Source of the DNA: Pseudoflavonifractor sp902362925
GTDB lineage: Bacteria; Bacillota; Clostridia; Oscillospirales; Oscillospiraceae
Assembly (NCBI GenBank): GCA_902362925.1
Contig: CABIYL010000017.1
Strand: one strand, 5' to 3'
DNA length: 64,000 bases
This document shows positions 1 through 7,074 of the stretch, piece after piece. The notes beneath the pieces are model-generated. The model was given only the letters and a program-made list of their open reading frames with translations. It did not search any database and was not told the DNA's origin. The position numbers and the translations under genes were made by a program. Every line of letters starts with the position of its first letter. Position 1 is the stretch's first letter.

Positions 1-51
1 GCGCTGTATAATAGAATAGTTGATTTTGATTGGTGCAAGCCAGTTGAAATA

Positions 52-167
52 GTTGGTGTTGATTGCGGTGAGGGTCCACCCGTTCCCATCCCGAACACGG
101 CAGTTAAGCTCACCTGCGCCGAAAATACTTGGCTGGAGACGGCCTGGGAAGATAGGTAACGCCAACA
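52..167 (+). rRNA. rrf: 5S ribosomal RNA
   Basis: Component of the large ribosomal subunit. The sequence shows the conserved 5S internal core (cccatcccgaacacgg at about 88-103), and the ends pair (gttggtgtt with the closing gccaac). It is followed at once by an intrinsic terminator, so it is probably the last gene of an rRNA operon whose 23S lies left of the window. Ends are approximate by a few bases. Confidence 0.93.
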
Positions 168-174
168 CAAGAGT

Positions 175-208
175 GAAGCGGCAGACGTAAGTCTGCCGCT
201 TCTTTTTT
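175..208 (+). terminator. Terminator of the rRNA operon
   Basis: A 12-bp perfect stem (gaagcggcagac / gtctgccgcttc) with a gtaa loop is followed by a run of six T. It ends the 5S transcript about 30 bp before the dpaA remnant begins, so rRNA transcription is not expected to drive dpaA. Confidence 0.9.
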
Positions 209-235
209 GTTTTTCGGAAGCAATGCAAAATACCC

Positions 236-586
236 CATGCGGTACCTACCGCAGAGGGGGCCATTCAGATTGCCATGGAAGAGCTGCCCATTACCATCCA
301 CGGCGCCCGGGTGCTGGTTATCGGCTACGGCCGGGTAGGTCGGATGACTGCCCAGCGGTTCCAGGCACTTGGGGCAAAGGTCAGCGTGTCAGCCCGGAAG
401 TATGCGGACCTGGCCTGGGCAGAAAGCCTGGGGCTGGGCGTGGAGCAGACCGGCCGTCTTTTGGGCTGGCTGTGCGGCTATGACCTTGTGATCAACACCG
501 TGCCGGCCCGGGTGCTGGGCGAGGCGGAGTTGGGAGACCTGAAGCCGGGATGTCTGGTCATCGACCTTGCCTCAAAGCCCGGGGGG
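236..586 (+). pseudogene. dpaA: Dipicolinate synthase subunit A, middle fragment (5'-truncated, then interrupted)
   Basis: DpaA (SpoVFA) works with DpaB in the mother cell to make dipicolinic acid for the spore core. The frame reads HAVPTAEGAIQIAMEELP from 236, then ITIHGARVLVIGYGRVG, the Rossmann dinucleotide-binding core typical of DpaA, and stays DpaA-like to DLASKPGG at about 586. After that the frame turns into AGESLG and stops at 605-607. Two things are missing. The N-terminal part of about 120-130 residues is absent because 5S rRNA and its terminator occupy the place. The C-terminal part is displaced to 4155-4294 by an inserted element. An ATG at 275 is in frame, but no ribosome binding site was identified for it. 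Excision of the element would restore the C-terminus in frame. The missing N-terminus is not explained by this window. Confidence 0.85.
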
Positions 587-608
587 GCGGGAGAGTCCCT
601 TGGATAAA
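568..608 (+). other. attL: left attachment site of the dpaA element
   Basis: Hybrid site. The left arm tgcctcaaa (568-576) belongs to dpaA (B half-site). The right arm ttggataaa (600-608) belongs to the element (P half-site). The inferred crossover lies in the G tract at 584-587, which is shared with attR at 4154-4157. The B arm is 8 bp and the P arm 15 bp from the inferred centre (584|585). Confidence 0.85.
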
Positions 609-631
609 AAACAGACATAGGAACAGGGAAG

Positions 632-671
632 CCCCGATAGAATGTCGGTGAGCCTGAAATGTAGGCTCGGA
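632..671 (+). promoter_or_regulatory. Two small hairpins in the recombinase leader
   Basis: A ccga/tcgg stem and a perfect 6-bp gagcct/aggctc stem with a 7-base loop sit between attL and the ribosome binding site (aaggagg, about 671-677). They may shape translation of the recombinase operon or be accessory binding sites. Their role is unknown. Confidence 0.35.
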
Positions 672-685
672 AGGAGGAGTCCAAC

Positions 686-838
686 ATGAAACGGGCGGAG
701 ACCTACCCTGTCACCTGCCGCTATTCAGAGGAAGGCCCAAGATTGGAGGAACTGCTGGCAGAACTGGCCCGGGAGAGAAGGGAGGCGGGGCGGCTTGGCG
801 GAGCCCAAAGTGGGCCTGTACCTCCGCCTCTCCCGTGA
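686..838 (+). CDS. Small ORF (50 aa) overlapping the recombinase start
   Basis: The frame starts MKRAETYPVTCRYSEEG and is preceded by a near-perfect ribosome binding site (aaggagg, 8-9 bases upstream of ATG 686). It ends at 836-838, about 40 bases inside the recombinase gene, whose own start is a TTG at 795 with no strong site of its own. The likely role is to couple translation so that little recombinase is made, or it is a small accessory protein. I do not recognise a family. The last 14 or so residues are proline-rich and are probably just overlap sequence. Confidence 0.55.
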   Translation: MKRAETYPVTCRYSEEGPRLEELLAELARERREAGRLGGAQSGPVPPPLP

Positions 839-2246
839 GGACGAGGAGAGAGGCGAGTCCCAGAGTATTTCCAACCAGCGGGAGTATCTTAGGCAGTACG
901 CCGCAGCCAGGGGATGGACGGTGGCGGCAATCTACACCGACGACGGCTACACCGGCACCAGCTTCAACCGCCCGGGATTCCGGCGGCTGCTGGCGGATGT
1001 TGAAGCGGGTAAAATCAACACTGTGCTGACCAAGGATCTGTCCCGGCTGGGCAGGGACCAGATTGGCACCATGTACTACTACCAGATCTACTTTCCACAG
1101 CGCCGGGTGCGGTACATCGCCGTCAGCGAGGGCATCGACACCGGAGCTGCCGGCAGCGGGGAGCTGATTCTCCCCTTTCTGGCGGCGGCCAACGATTTTT
1201 ACACAGCCGATATCTCCCGCAAGGTGCGCACTGCGCTGGAGGTGCGGAAGAAGAGCGGCCGGTTTATCGGCGCACAGCCGCCCATGGGCTACCGGAAGGA
1301 CCCGGAAGAGCCGGGACATCTGATTCCCGACCCGGAGACCGGTCCGGTCATTGGGCTGCTGTTTCGCACATTCCTCTCCTGCGGCTCCGTCAGCGGCACT
1401 GCAAGGGCCATGACCGAGGGAGGGATTCCAACCCCATCCCAGTACAAAAAGGGGGCACAGGGCCGGTTTCCGGGGTTGTGGAGCGGCACCATGGTGCGCC
1501 GAATCCTGACCAATCCCACCTATGCGGGGCATCTGACCCAGAACCGGGCCAGAAAGGTGGGATACAAAGTAGAAAAACGGGTGACACTGCCCAGAGAAGC
1601 GTGGATTGTGGTGCCCAACACCCACCAGCCGCTGGTGAGCCAGCAGGTCTTTGACCGGACGCAGGCGCTGCTGGACGTACGGAGCTATGCACCCAAAACC
1701 GGGAATAGCCATCTGCTGACCGGGCTGGCCTTCTGCGCTGACTGCGGCTCCCCCATGACCTATGTCAGCAGCAGAGGCGGGACGTGCTACATGGTCTGCC
1801 AGGGGAACAGGAGAGGGGGGTGCGCGTCCTCTCACTGTGTGCGGGAGGACGCTGTGCTGGAGAGCATCCGCCGTCAGCTGGCGGCCCTTGCGGCGGATAC
1901 AGGAGCGCAGGCGGAGCCGCCGGAAGAGCACCTTCCCTCGTTGGAGGATAAAATGGAGGCTATGACCCGGTGGGCGGATACAGCCGGGCGGCTGTACCGG
2001 GACCGGGCAGCTGGGCTGCTGACGGAGGAGGAGTTTTGTGCCCTGCTGGACCAGGCACGCCGGACCAGAGAGGCGGCGGAGCGGTACAGGAATCAGGCCA
2101 GCGACGCCCGTGAGGCGGCACGGCAGGCGGAGACGCTGGAGCGGCTGGACCGGGACACTCTGACCGCCCTGGTGGAGCGGGTGTTGGTGCACCGCGAGAA
2201 GACGCTGGAGGTGTTTTTCCGCTTTCGTCCACCGGAGGAGGGCTGA
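795..2246 (+). CDS. Large serine recombinase (site-specific integrase/excisionase)
   Basis: Catalyses strand exchange between att sites through a serine-DNA intermediate. The N-terminal resolvase domain (about residues 5-150) has the nucleophile in YLRLSRED (Ser13) and DLSRLGRD further on. A recombinase domain follows (about 165-275, with ILTNPTYAGHL), then a zinc ribbon (CADC near 314-317 and two later Cys) and a C-terminal coiled coil (about 375-450), the standard large-serine-recombinase order. The 483-residue length is normal. The start is TTG 795, inside the 50-aa ORF. It is the first enzyme of the element and lies next to attL, as expected for the protein that moves it. No separate directionality factor is evident, although the 50-aa ORF is a candidate. 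Confidence 0.93.
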   Translation: MAEPKVGLYLRLSREDEERGESQSISNQREYLRQYAAARGWTVAAIYTDDGYTGTSFNRPGFRRLLADVEAGKINTVLTKDLSRLGRDQIGTMYYYQIYFPQRRVRYIAVSEGIDTGAAGSGELILPFLAAANDFYTADISRKVRTALEVRKKSGRFIGAQPPMGYRKDPEEPGHLIPDPETGPVIGLLFRTFLSCGSVSGTARAMTEGGIPTPSQYKKGAQGRFPGLWSGTMVRRILTNPTYAGHLTQNRARKVGYKVEKRVTLPREAWIVVPNTHQPLVSQQVFDRTQALLDVRSYAPKTGNSHLLTGLAFCADCGSPMTYVSSRGGTCYMVCQGNRRGGCASSHCVREDAVLESIRRQLAALAADTGAQAEPPEEHLPSLEDKMEAMTRWADTAGRLYRDRAAGLLTEEEFCALLDQARRTREAAERYRNQASDAREAARQAETLERLDRDTLTALVERVLVHREKTLEVFFRFRPPEEG

Positions 2247-2369
2247 GGGAGGCACTTGTATTCCCGGTGGATTTATATTAGAATTGAAAGCGTATGGCCA
2301 ACCCCCTGGGGGGCGCACCGCCGCGGGCGGGAGCTGCTGGGCGGGAAATCAGATGAGAGGATGAGTTCC

Positions 2370-2843
2370 ATGAGAGACGAGACCTTTATCGAGCAGGTGC
2401 TGCCCGCCCAGAAGCGGATTGCCCTCATTGCCCACGACAACATGAAGCCGGAGATCATCGACTGGTGCCAGAAGAACCGGGAGGTTCTCAGCGGCCACTT
2501 CCTCTGCGGCACGGGCACCACGGCCCGGATGATTGCCGACCGCACCGGCCTGCCGGTCTACGGCTATAACAGCGGCCCTCTGGGCGGCGACCAGCAGGTG
2601 GGCGCCCAGATTGTGGAGGGGAAAATCGACCTGGTGATCTTCTTCTCCGATCCCCTCACCGCCCAGCCCCACGACCCGGATGTGAAGGCCCTGCTGCGCA
2701 TCGCCCAGGTCTATGACATTCCCATCGCCAACAACCGGGCCACCGCCGACTTCCTCATCAGCTCGCCCCTGATGAACAGCACCTATACCCACTATGTCAC
2801 CGACTTCAAGCAGGCGGTGTCCAAGCGGGCGGCGACCCTGTAA
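2370..2843 (+). CDS. mgsA: Methylglyoxal synthase
   Basis: Converts dihydroxyacetone phosphate to methylglyoxal and phosphate, a bypass of lower glycolysis when phosphate is short. The 157-residue protein contains the family core: IALIAHDNMK, the phosphate-binding GTGTTA, and GPLGGDQQVGAQI with its catalytic Asp, then FFSDPL and ADFLIS. ATG 2370 was chosen because gagagg (2355-2360) lies 9 bases upstream. ATG 2361 would sit directly on that site. It lies inside the dpaA element between the recombinase and the methyltransferase. A metabolic enzyme is an unusual cargo here. Its product can be reduced to lactaldehyde and 1,2-propanediol, the same end product as the rhamnose pathway at 28-37 kb. 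Confidence 0.93.
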   Translation: MRDETFIEQVLPAQKRIALIAHDNMKPEIIDWCQKNREVLSGHFLCGTGTTARMIADRTGLPVYGYNSGPLGGDQQVGAQIVEGKIDLVIFFSDPLTAQPHDPDVKALLRIAQVYDIPIANNRATADFLISSPLMNSTYTHYVTDFKQAVSKRAATL

Positions 2844-2874
2844 GGGCGGCATTCTTACAAAAGAGAGGTTATCT

Positions 2875-4077
2875 ATGGAGCAGGCAGCAATTCGGCTCAA
2901 GCGGGGAGAAGGCCGGTCCTTCAAGTCGGGCGGTCCCTGGATTTACGACAACGAGATTGGGGAGATTACCCCCAACTGTGAGGACGGCGGCATTGTCCGC
3001 ATTGAGGACTACAACGGCTACGTGCTGGGCTGGGGATTTCTCAACCGGAAATCCACCATCGCGGTGCGGGTACTGTCCCGGAAGGCGGACGCGGTGATTG
3101 ACGAGGCCTTCCTGGAGGCCCGTGTGCGTGCGGCGTGGCAGTACCGGAAAGACACGGTGGAGACGGACAGCTGCCGGGTTATCTTCGGCGAGGCGGACTT
3201 TCTCCCCGGTCTGGTGGTGGATAAATTCTCCGACGTGCTGGTGGTGGAGTCCCTGGCGCTGGGCATCGACCGGCTGAAGGACACCATTCTCAAGGCCCTG
3301 GTGAAGGTGCTGGCAGAGGACGGCATTGCCATCCGCGGCATCTATGAGCGCAGCGACGCCAAGGTGCGGCTGAAGGAGGGCATGGAGCGGGTGAAGGGAT
3401 TTTTGTCCACACCCTTTGACACAAAAGTGGAAATTCTGGAGAACGGCGTGCGCTACCTGGTGGACGTGGAGGAGGGCCAGAAGACCGGCTACTTCCTGGA
3501 TCAGAAGTATAACCGCCGTGCCATCCAGCCCCTGTGCCGGGGCAAGCGGGTACTGGACTGCTTCACCCACACCGGCGCCTTTGCCCTGAACGCCGCCGTA
3601 GCCGGCGCCCGTGAGGTCATCGGCGTGGACGCCTCGGAGACCGGCGTGCGCCAGGCGGAGGAGAACGCTCGGCTCAACGGCGTGGAGGACCGGGTGAAGT
3701 TCCTGTGCCGGGATGTGTTCGACCTGCTGCCCGAGATGGACCGAAACGGAGAGCGGTTTGACGTGGTTATCCTGGACCCGCCTGCCTTTACCAAGTCCCG
3801 GGATTCGGTGAAAAAGGCGGTGCGGGGTTACCGAGAGATTAACCTCCGGGGCATCCGGCTGGTGGAGAACGGCGGCTATCTGGCCACCTGCTCCTGCTCC
3901 CACTTCATGACGCCCGAACTCTTCACCAACACCATCGCCCAGGCGGCCCGGGATGCCCATCGCCGTCTGCGCCAGGTGGAGTACCGGACCCAGTCCGCCG
4001 ACCACCCCATCCTCTGGGGCGCGGATGAGTCCTACTATCTGAAGTTTTACATCTTCCAGGTCTGCGACGACATGTGA
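2875..4077 (+). CDS. rlmI: Class I SAM-dependent rRNA methyltransferase (RlmI/YccW-like)
   Basis: Predicted to methylate cytosine-5 of 23S rRNA. The 400-residue protein has an N-terminal PUA-like domain (about 1-75, GGPWIYDNEI), a central EEHEE-like region, and a Rossmann methyltransferase domain with VLDCFTHTGAFALNAA (SAM binding), VIGVDAS and the NPPY-like VILDPPAFTKS. The start at ATG 2875 is preceded by agagagg. It is 31 bp after mgsA and is the last gene before the terminator and attR of the dpaA element. The family fits well. The exact target base is not shown by the sequence. Confidence 0.88.
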   Translation: MEQAAIRLKRGEGRSFKSGGPWIYDNEIGEITPNCEDGGIVRIEDYNGYVLGWGFLNRKSTIAVRVLSRKADAVIDEAFLEARVRAAWQYRKDTVETDSCRVIFGEADFLPGLVVDKFSDVLVVESLALGIDRLKDTILKALVKVLAEDGIAIRGIYERSDAKVRLKEGMERVKGFLSTPFDTKVEILENGVRYLVDVEEGQKTGYFLDQKYNRRAIQPLCRGKRVLDCFTHTGAFALNAAVAGAREVIGVDASETGVRQAEENARLNGVEDRVKFLCRDVFDLLPEMDRNGERFDVVILDPPAFTKSRDSVKKAVRGYREINLRGIRLVENGGYLATCSCSHFMTPELFTNTIAQAARDAHRRLRQVEYRTQSADHPILWGADESYYLKFYIFQVCDDM

Positions 4078-4086
4078 ATGAAGCCG

Positions 4087-4120
4087 GAGGGGCGCCCGCC
4101 AATGGCGGGCGCCTCTTTTT
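4087..4120 (+). terminator. Terminator at the right end of the dpaA element
   Basis: A 12-bp stem (ggcgcccgcc core with an aat loop) is followed by TTTTT. It stops element transcription before attR, so in the unexcised state dpaB would be cut off from upstream transcription. Confidence 0.88.
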
Positions 4121-4130
4121 CAGGCTTGTG

Positions 4131-4171
4131 TTTATCCAACTGACAGCTCCGCAGGGGTGGATTTTGAGGCA
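4131..4171 (+). other. attR: right attachment site of the dpaA element
   Basis: The left arm tttatccaa (4131-4139) is element sequence (P half-site) and the right arm tttgaggca (4163-4171) is dpaA (B half-site). The inferred crossover is in GGGG 4154-4157. The arm distances, 15 bp and 8 bp from the centre, mirror those of attL exactly. Confidence 0.85.
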
Positions 4172-4294
4172 GCTGCACGGCTGGGGGTACGGGTCATCTG
4201 GGCATTGTCCCTGCCGGGCAAGACGGCGCCGGTGACCGCCGGCGAGAGCATCAAAAACACCATCTACAATATGTTGAGCGAGTTAGGAGTGTGA
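4155..4294 (+). pseudogene. dpaA: Dipicolinate synthase subunit A, C-terminal fragment
   Basis: The frame from 4157 reads VDFEAAARLGVRVIWALSLP, then GKTAPVTAGESIKNTIYNML, and stops at 4292-4294. This is the typical DpaA C-terminus (lysine-containing LPGK...TAG motif). It has no start of its own. It continues the fragment ending at about 586: joining G tracts 584-587 and 4154-4157 gives ...SKPGGVDFEAA... with no frame change. dpaB starts 2 bases after the stop, the normal dpaAB arrangement. Confidence 0.9.
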
Positions 4295-4296
4295 GC

Positions 4297-4878
4297 ATGG
4301 AAGACTGGAAGGTAGGCTTTGCCTTTTGCGGCTCCTTCTGTACATACGACAGCGCCATGGCCGCCCTGGAGGCGGTTCACCGGCGCTGGAAGGACGTGAC
4401 GCCCATTATCTCCGAGCGCAGCGCCGCCACGGACACCCGTTTTGGCTGCGCCCATGATTTTATGAAGGAGATGCAGCGCATCTGCGACAAGCGGCCCATC
4501 GACTCCATCCTGGGCGCCGAGCCCATCGGCCCCAAGAAGCTGCTGGACGTACTGGTTATCTGCCCCTGTACGGGCAACACCCTGGCCAAGCTGGCCGCCG
4601 GTGTGACCGACTCCTCGGTGACCATGGCGGCCAAGGCCCATCTGCGCAATGGACGGCCGCTGGTCATTGCAGTGGCCACCAACGACGGCCTGGCGGGCAG
4701 CGCCAAGAACATCGGTGCGCTGATGGATAAGAAGAACGTGTATTTTGTCCCCTTCCGCCAGGATGACCCCACGGGCAAGCCCACCTCTCTGGTGGCGGAC
4801 TTCACTCGGATTCCCGAGACGGTGGAGGCGGCCATGGAGGGCAGGCAGGTGCAGCCGGTGCTGCTGGGCAGCCCCTGA
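4297..4878 (+). CDS. dpaB: Dipicolinate synthase subunit B
   Basis: Flavoprotein-like subunit (SpoVFB) needed with DpaA to turn dihydroxydipicolinate into dipicolinic acid in the sporulating mother cell. The 193 residues show the flavodoxin-like fold motifs VGFAFCGSFCTY, LDVLVICPCTGNT, KLAAGVTDSSVTMAAKAHLR and the C-terminal DFTRIPET. ATG 4297 was chosen (aggag at 4285-4289) over the in-frame GTG 4291. It is immediately behind the dpaA C-terminal fragment. Intact in itself, but its natural promoter would lie upstream of the interrupted dpaA. Confidence 0.95.
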   Translation: MEDWKVGFAFCGSFCTYDSAMAALEAVHRRWKDVTPIISERSAATDTRFGCAHDFMKEMQRICDKRPIDSILGAEPIGPKKLLDVLVICPCTGNTLAKLAAGVTDSSVTMAAKAHLRNGRPLVIAVATNDGLAGSAKNIGALMDKKNVYFVPFRQDDPTGKPTSLVADFTRIPETVEAAMEGRQVQPVLLGSP

Positions 4879-4895
4879 ACAGGAGAAAAACGCAG

Positions 4896-4928
4896 ACAGC
4901 CCGCGCCGGTACCGGCGCGGGCTGTTCA
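4896..4928 (+). terminator. Perfect 30-bp palindrome after dpaB
   Basis: acagcccgcgccggt is followed directly by its exact reverse complement. Only a short T-poor tail follows, so termination may be modest. The rest of the gap to the next gene holds a 16-codon frame from ATG 4958 (MKKTLSLADSYPTAEL) that I do not call as a gene. Confidence 0.6.
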
Positions 4929-5055
4929 TGCAAAGGAAGGAAAGAGGGATACATGAAATGAAGAAGACGCTGTCTCTCGCTGATTCTTATCCTACGGCAG
5001 AATTGTAAACAAAGAAAACAAAAAGTATTACAAAAGAATTAAATCGGAAAAAGAA

Positions 5056-5087
5056 TTGGAGCGCACACCGAAAGATGTGCGCTCCAA
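5056..5087 (-). terminator. Terminator of the VanW-domain gene
   Basis: A 12-bp stem (ttggagcgcaca / tgtgcgctccaa) is followed on the minus strand by a T-rich tract (aattcttttt). It lies just past the stop codon at 5094. Confidence 0.85.
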
Positions 5088-5093
5088 GCGTTT

Positions 5094-7001
5094 TTATTCC
5101 TGGGGAGCGGAGGAGACAATGGGGATGCCCTCCGGCGGGGTGTTGCCGTCAGCATCCGGCGTGACGGAGGGAGAGGCCGACGGGGACTCGGAAGGAGTCA
5201 CCGAAGGCGACGGGGATGGGGACTCCGACGGCGCTGTGCTCTCCGATGGGGAGGGGGAAGGCGTCACGGACTCAGACGGAGAGGGCGACGCGGACTCGGA
5301 CGGGGAGGGAGAGGGTGTCACCGGGGTCAGGTTCCGCAGGCCGGTGGCCGGGTCGATGCCCCAGAGGGCGGCGTCGGCGGGGTTGTAGAAGTAGTAGGCG
5401 TTGCGCACCGAGAAGGTATCGGTGTGGATGACGGTGTCGCTGATGACGTTGCCGTCAGCGTCCCGCAGGCGCTGGTGAACCTCTACCTTGCGTCCGGTGT
5501 AGCCGGTGCGGGTGGAGTCCTTCTGGGGCTGGCTCCCCTGGGGGACGGAGTCGCTGGGCTCGTAGTAGGTCTCATAGGGGATGGTCTCCAGCAGGACGTA
5601 GTAGGGGTCGCCATAGATGCCGGTGGTGTTGGTGCCGTAGATGGTCACGTTGCACCAGCGGCGGCCGCTGCTGTCCTTGGTGAGGGTGGTCTCAATCTTG
5701 ATGGGGTAGTCGGTGTTGTTCTTGAACTTGAAGTCAAGGGTATCGCTGTATACGGTGGCGTCCATGCCGGAGGGCAGGTAGCCCACGTCGTATTTGTGCT
5801 TGGTGCGCTCCACCGTCTCCAGATTGGCCTTGAGGGTGGTGTAGTAGATGGTGGAGGAGAGCTGGCAGATGCCGCCTGCCCAGGTGTCCTGGGTGGTGCC
5901 GCTGACGTAGGCGCCCGCCTTCAGATAGCCGCCCGCCTGAGAATAGGGGCCGCACAGCTCATTATAGGAGAACACCTCGCCGGGCAGCAGGATGGTGCCG
6001 TTGACCCGCTGGCAGGCCAGATCCACGTTGTGCCAGCGGTTGGAGGGGCCGGCGGTCTTGGTGCTGCTCTTACCCAGCACGTCCTTGAACAGGCTGTTCT
6101 CCAGCTTCTCGGTGGTCATATCGGGCTCGGTCAGGGTGAGGGGTACCTCACAGTCCTCCCCCTCCTCGGTGCGCTCCATCAGCGCCTGGGCGGTGGAGAT
6201 GCCGAAGCTGACGCCGGTGACCGAGGGGACAATCTCGCTGGTCTCCTTGTCCAGGTAGGCGTCCACAGGATCCTTGTACACCTCGCGGTAGATGGCCTCA
6301 AAGTCCAGCTCCTCAGGGGGGGTGACGTGGGGAGCCACCTCGATGGAGGTGCGGCCGGTGAGCAGGCTGTCAATCACCAGGTCGCGGAAGTCGGCGGCGT
6401 TGACGCTCAGGCCGGAGACGCCCTTGTGGATGATCAGGGCGGTGTCGGTCACCTCATAGGTGCTCTCGGTGAGGCCGGAATCCAGCGCTCTGGTCAGCTC
6501 GCCGGGCAGGTCGGAGAGCAGCTGCTCCAGCTTCTCAGAGGGCTGGAGCTGGGCCTCGATGGCGTAGCCGCTGCCGAAGGCGGCCTTCAGCCAGGCAACG
6601 CCGCCGCCCAGGAAACCCTGCTCACGGCCATGGGACCAGGCATCCGCCGCCAGGGCCGACGCGTCCAGCTGGAACAGCGGGGTATCCGAGGAAATCTCCC
6701 TGCTGAGCTGGGGGTACTCGCTGCTGGTCAGCTGGAACGAGGTGGGATACCAGCCCTCAGATTCCCGGCTGATGGTCTGCTCTGCCTGCTCCCGGGTCAT
6801 GCCGGACAGGTCCAGGGTGTGGTCGGTCACTGTCAGCGTGGTGTTGGGAAGAATCTTCCCAGCGCTCACCCAGGCGCACAGGGCCAGGTAGGCGCCGATC
6901 AGAAGCACCAGAACTGCAATGACAACGATGACGGCAATCTTTGCGCCGCCGGAGCTGTTCTTTTTCGGTATGACGCGCTTGCCATCCGCATTGTTTGCCA
7001 T
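5094..7001 (-). CDS. Membrane-anchored VanW-domain cell-wall protein
   Basis: A 635-residue envelope protein of unknown precise function. VanW domains occur in wall-associated proteins, some in glycopeptide-resistance loci. The order seen is a short cytoplasmic basic N-terminus, one transmembrane anchor (IAVIVVIAVLVLLIGAYLAL, about 19-40), two peptidoglycan-binding-like repeats (about 50-310), the VanW domain (about 320-460, with RVNGTILLPGEVFSYNE and GGICQLSSTIYYTTLKA), and a tail of about 75 residues made of SPSPSES-type repeats. ATG 7001 was chosen because ggag lies 8 bases upstream; the GTG three codons earlier overlaps that site. The low-complexity tail is probably a wall-spanning or surface spacer. 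It is a single-gene transcript with its own promoter and terminator. Confidence 0.88.
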   Translation of the reverse strand: MANNADGKRVIPKKNSSGGAKIAVIVVIAVLVLLIGAYLALCAWVSAGKILPNTTLTVTDHTLDLSGMTREQAEQTISRESEGWYPTSFQLTSSEYPQLSREISSDTPLFQLDASALAADAWSHGREQGFLGGGVAWLKAAFGSGYAIEAQLQPSEKLEQLLSDLPGELTRALDSGLTESTYEVTDTALIIHKGVSGLSVNAADFRDLVIDSLLTGRTSIEVAPHVTPPEELDFEAIYREVYKDPVDAYLDKETSEIVPSVTGVSFGISTAQALMERTEEGEDCEVPLTLTEPDMTTEKLENSLFKDVLGKSSTKTAGPSNRWHNVDLACQRVNGTILLPGEVFSYNELCGPYSQAGGYLKAGAYVSGTTQDTWAGGICQLSSTIYYTTLKANLETVERTKHKYDVGYLPSGMDATVYSDTLDFKFKNNTDYPIKIETTLTKDSSGRRWCNVTIYGTNTTGIYGDPYYVLLETIPYETYYEPSDSVPQGSQPQKDSTRTGYTGRKVEVHQRLRDADGNVISDTVIHTDTFSVRNAYYFYNPADAALWGIDPATGLRNLTPVTPSPSPSESASPSPSESVTPSPSPSESTAPSESPSPSPSVTPSESPSASPSVTPDADGNTPPEGIPIVSSAPQE

Positions 7002-7045
7002 GATAATCACTCCAATATCCCGCAGAATCTACGAAATCAGTATAC

Positions 7046-7074
7046 ATTATAGGACCCGGTGATGGGGAAAGCAA
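7046..7074 (-). promoter_or_regulatory. Promoter of the VanW-domain gene
   Basis: On the minus strand TTGCTT (7069-7074), a 17-bp spacer and TATAAT (7046-7051) form a good sigma-A promoter 45 bp before the start codon. The rest of the 400-bp gap up to 7408 shows no gene. It holds two copies of ttgtatcat (about 7187 and 7253) and an AT-rich stretch before the next gene. Confidence 0.7.

Larger units (their letters stand above)
585..4154 (+). mobile_element. 3570-bp serine-recombinase element inserted in dpaA
   Basis: The element splits dpaA between codons for ...SKPGG and VDFEAA.... It carries a 50-residue ORF, a 483-residue large serine recombinase, mgsA and an rlmI-like methyltransferase, all on the + strand, with a terminator at the right end. 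Joining the outer halves of attL and attR gives an in-frame dpaA and a 34-bp attB dyad (tgcctcaaa - 16 bp - tttgaggca). Joining the inner halves gives a 48-bp attP dyad (tttatccaa - 30 bp - ttggataaa). Both dyads are centred on exactly the same step, and their lengths are those usual for large serine integrase sites. This resembles the sigK-type skin elements removed during sporulation. That excision is developmentally timed is inference. Confidence 0.88.

Noticed and set aside
711..2318. 535-residue open frame on the minus strand opposite the recombinase
   Set aside because: Composition is Pro/Gly/His/Gln-rich, no domain is recognisable, and the + strand frame is a clear serine recombinase. 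It is a GC-bias shadow.
2256..2369. N-terminal extension of methylglyoxal synthase
   Set aside because: The extra 38 residues do not resemble the family, and a well-placed ribosome binding site precedes ATG 2370.
4958..5008. 16-codon frame MKKTLSLADSYPTAEL after dpaB
   Set aside because: Short and without family resemblance; weak support for translation.
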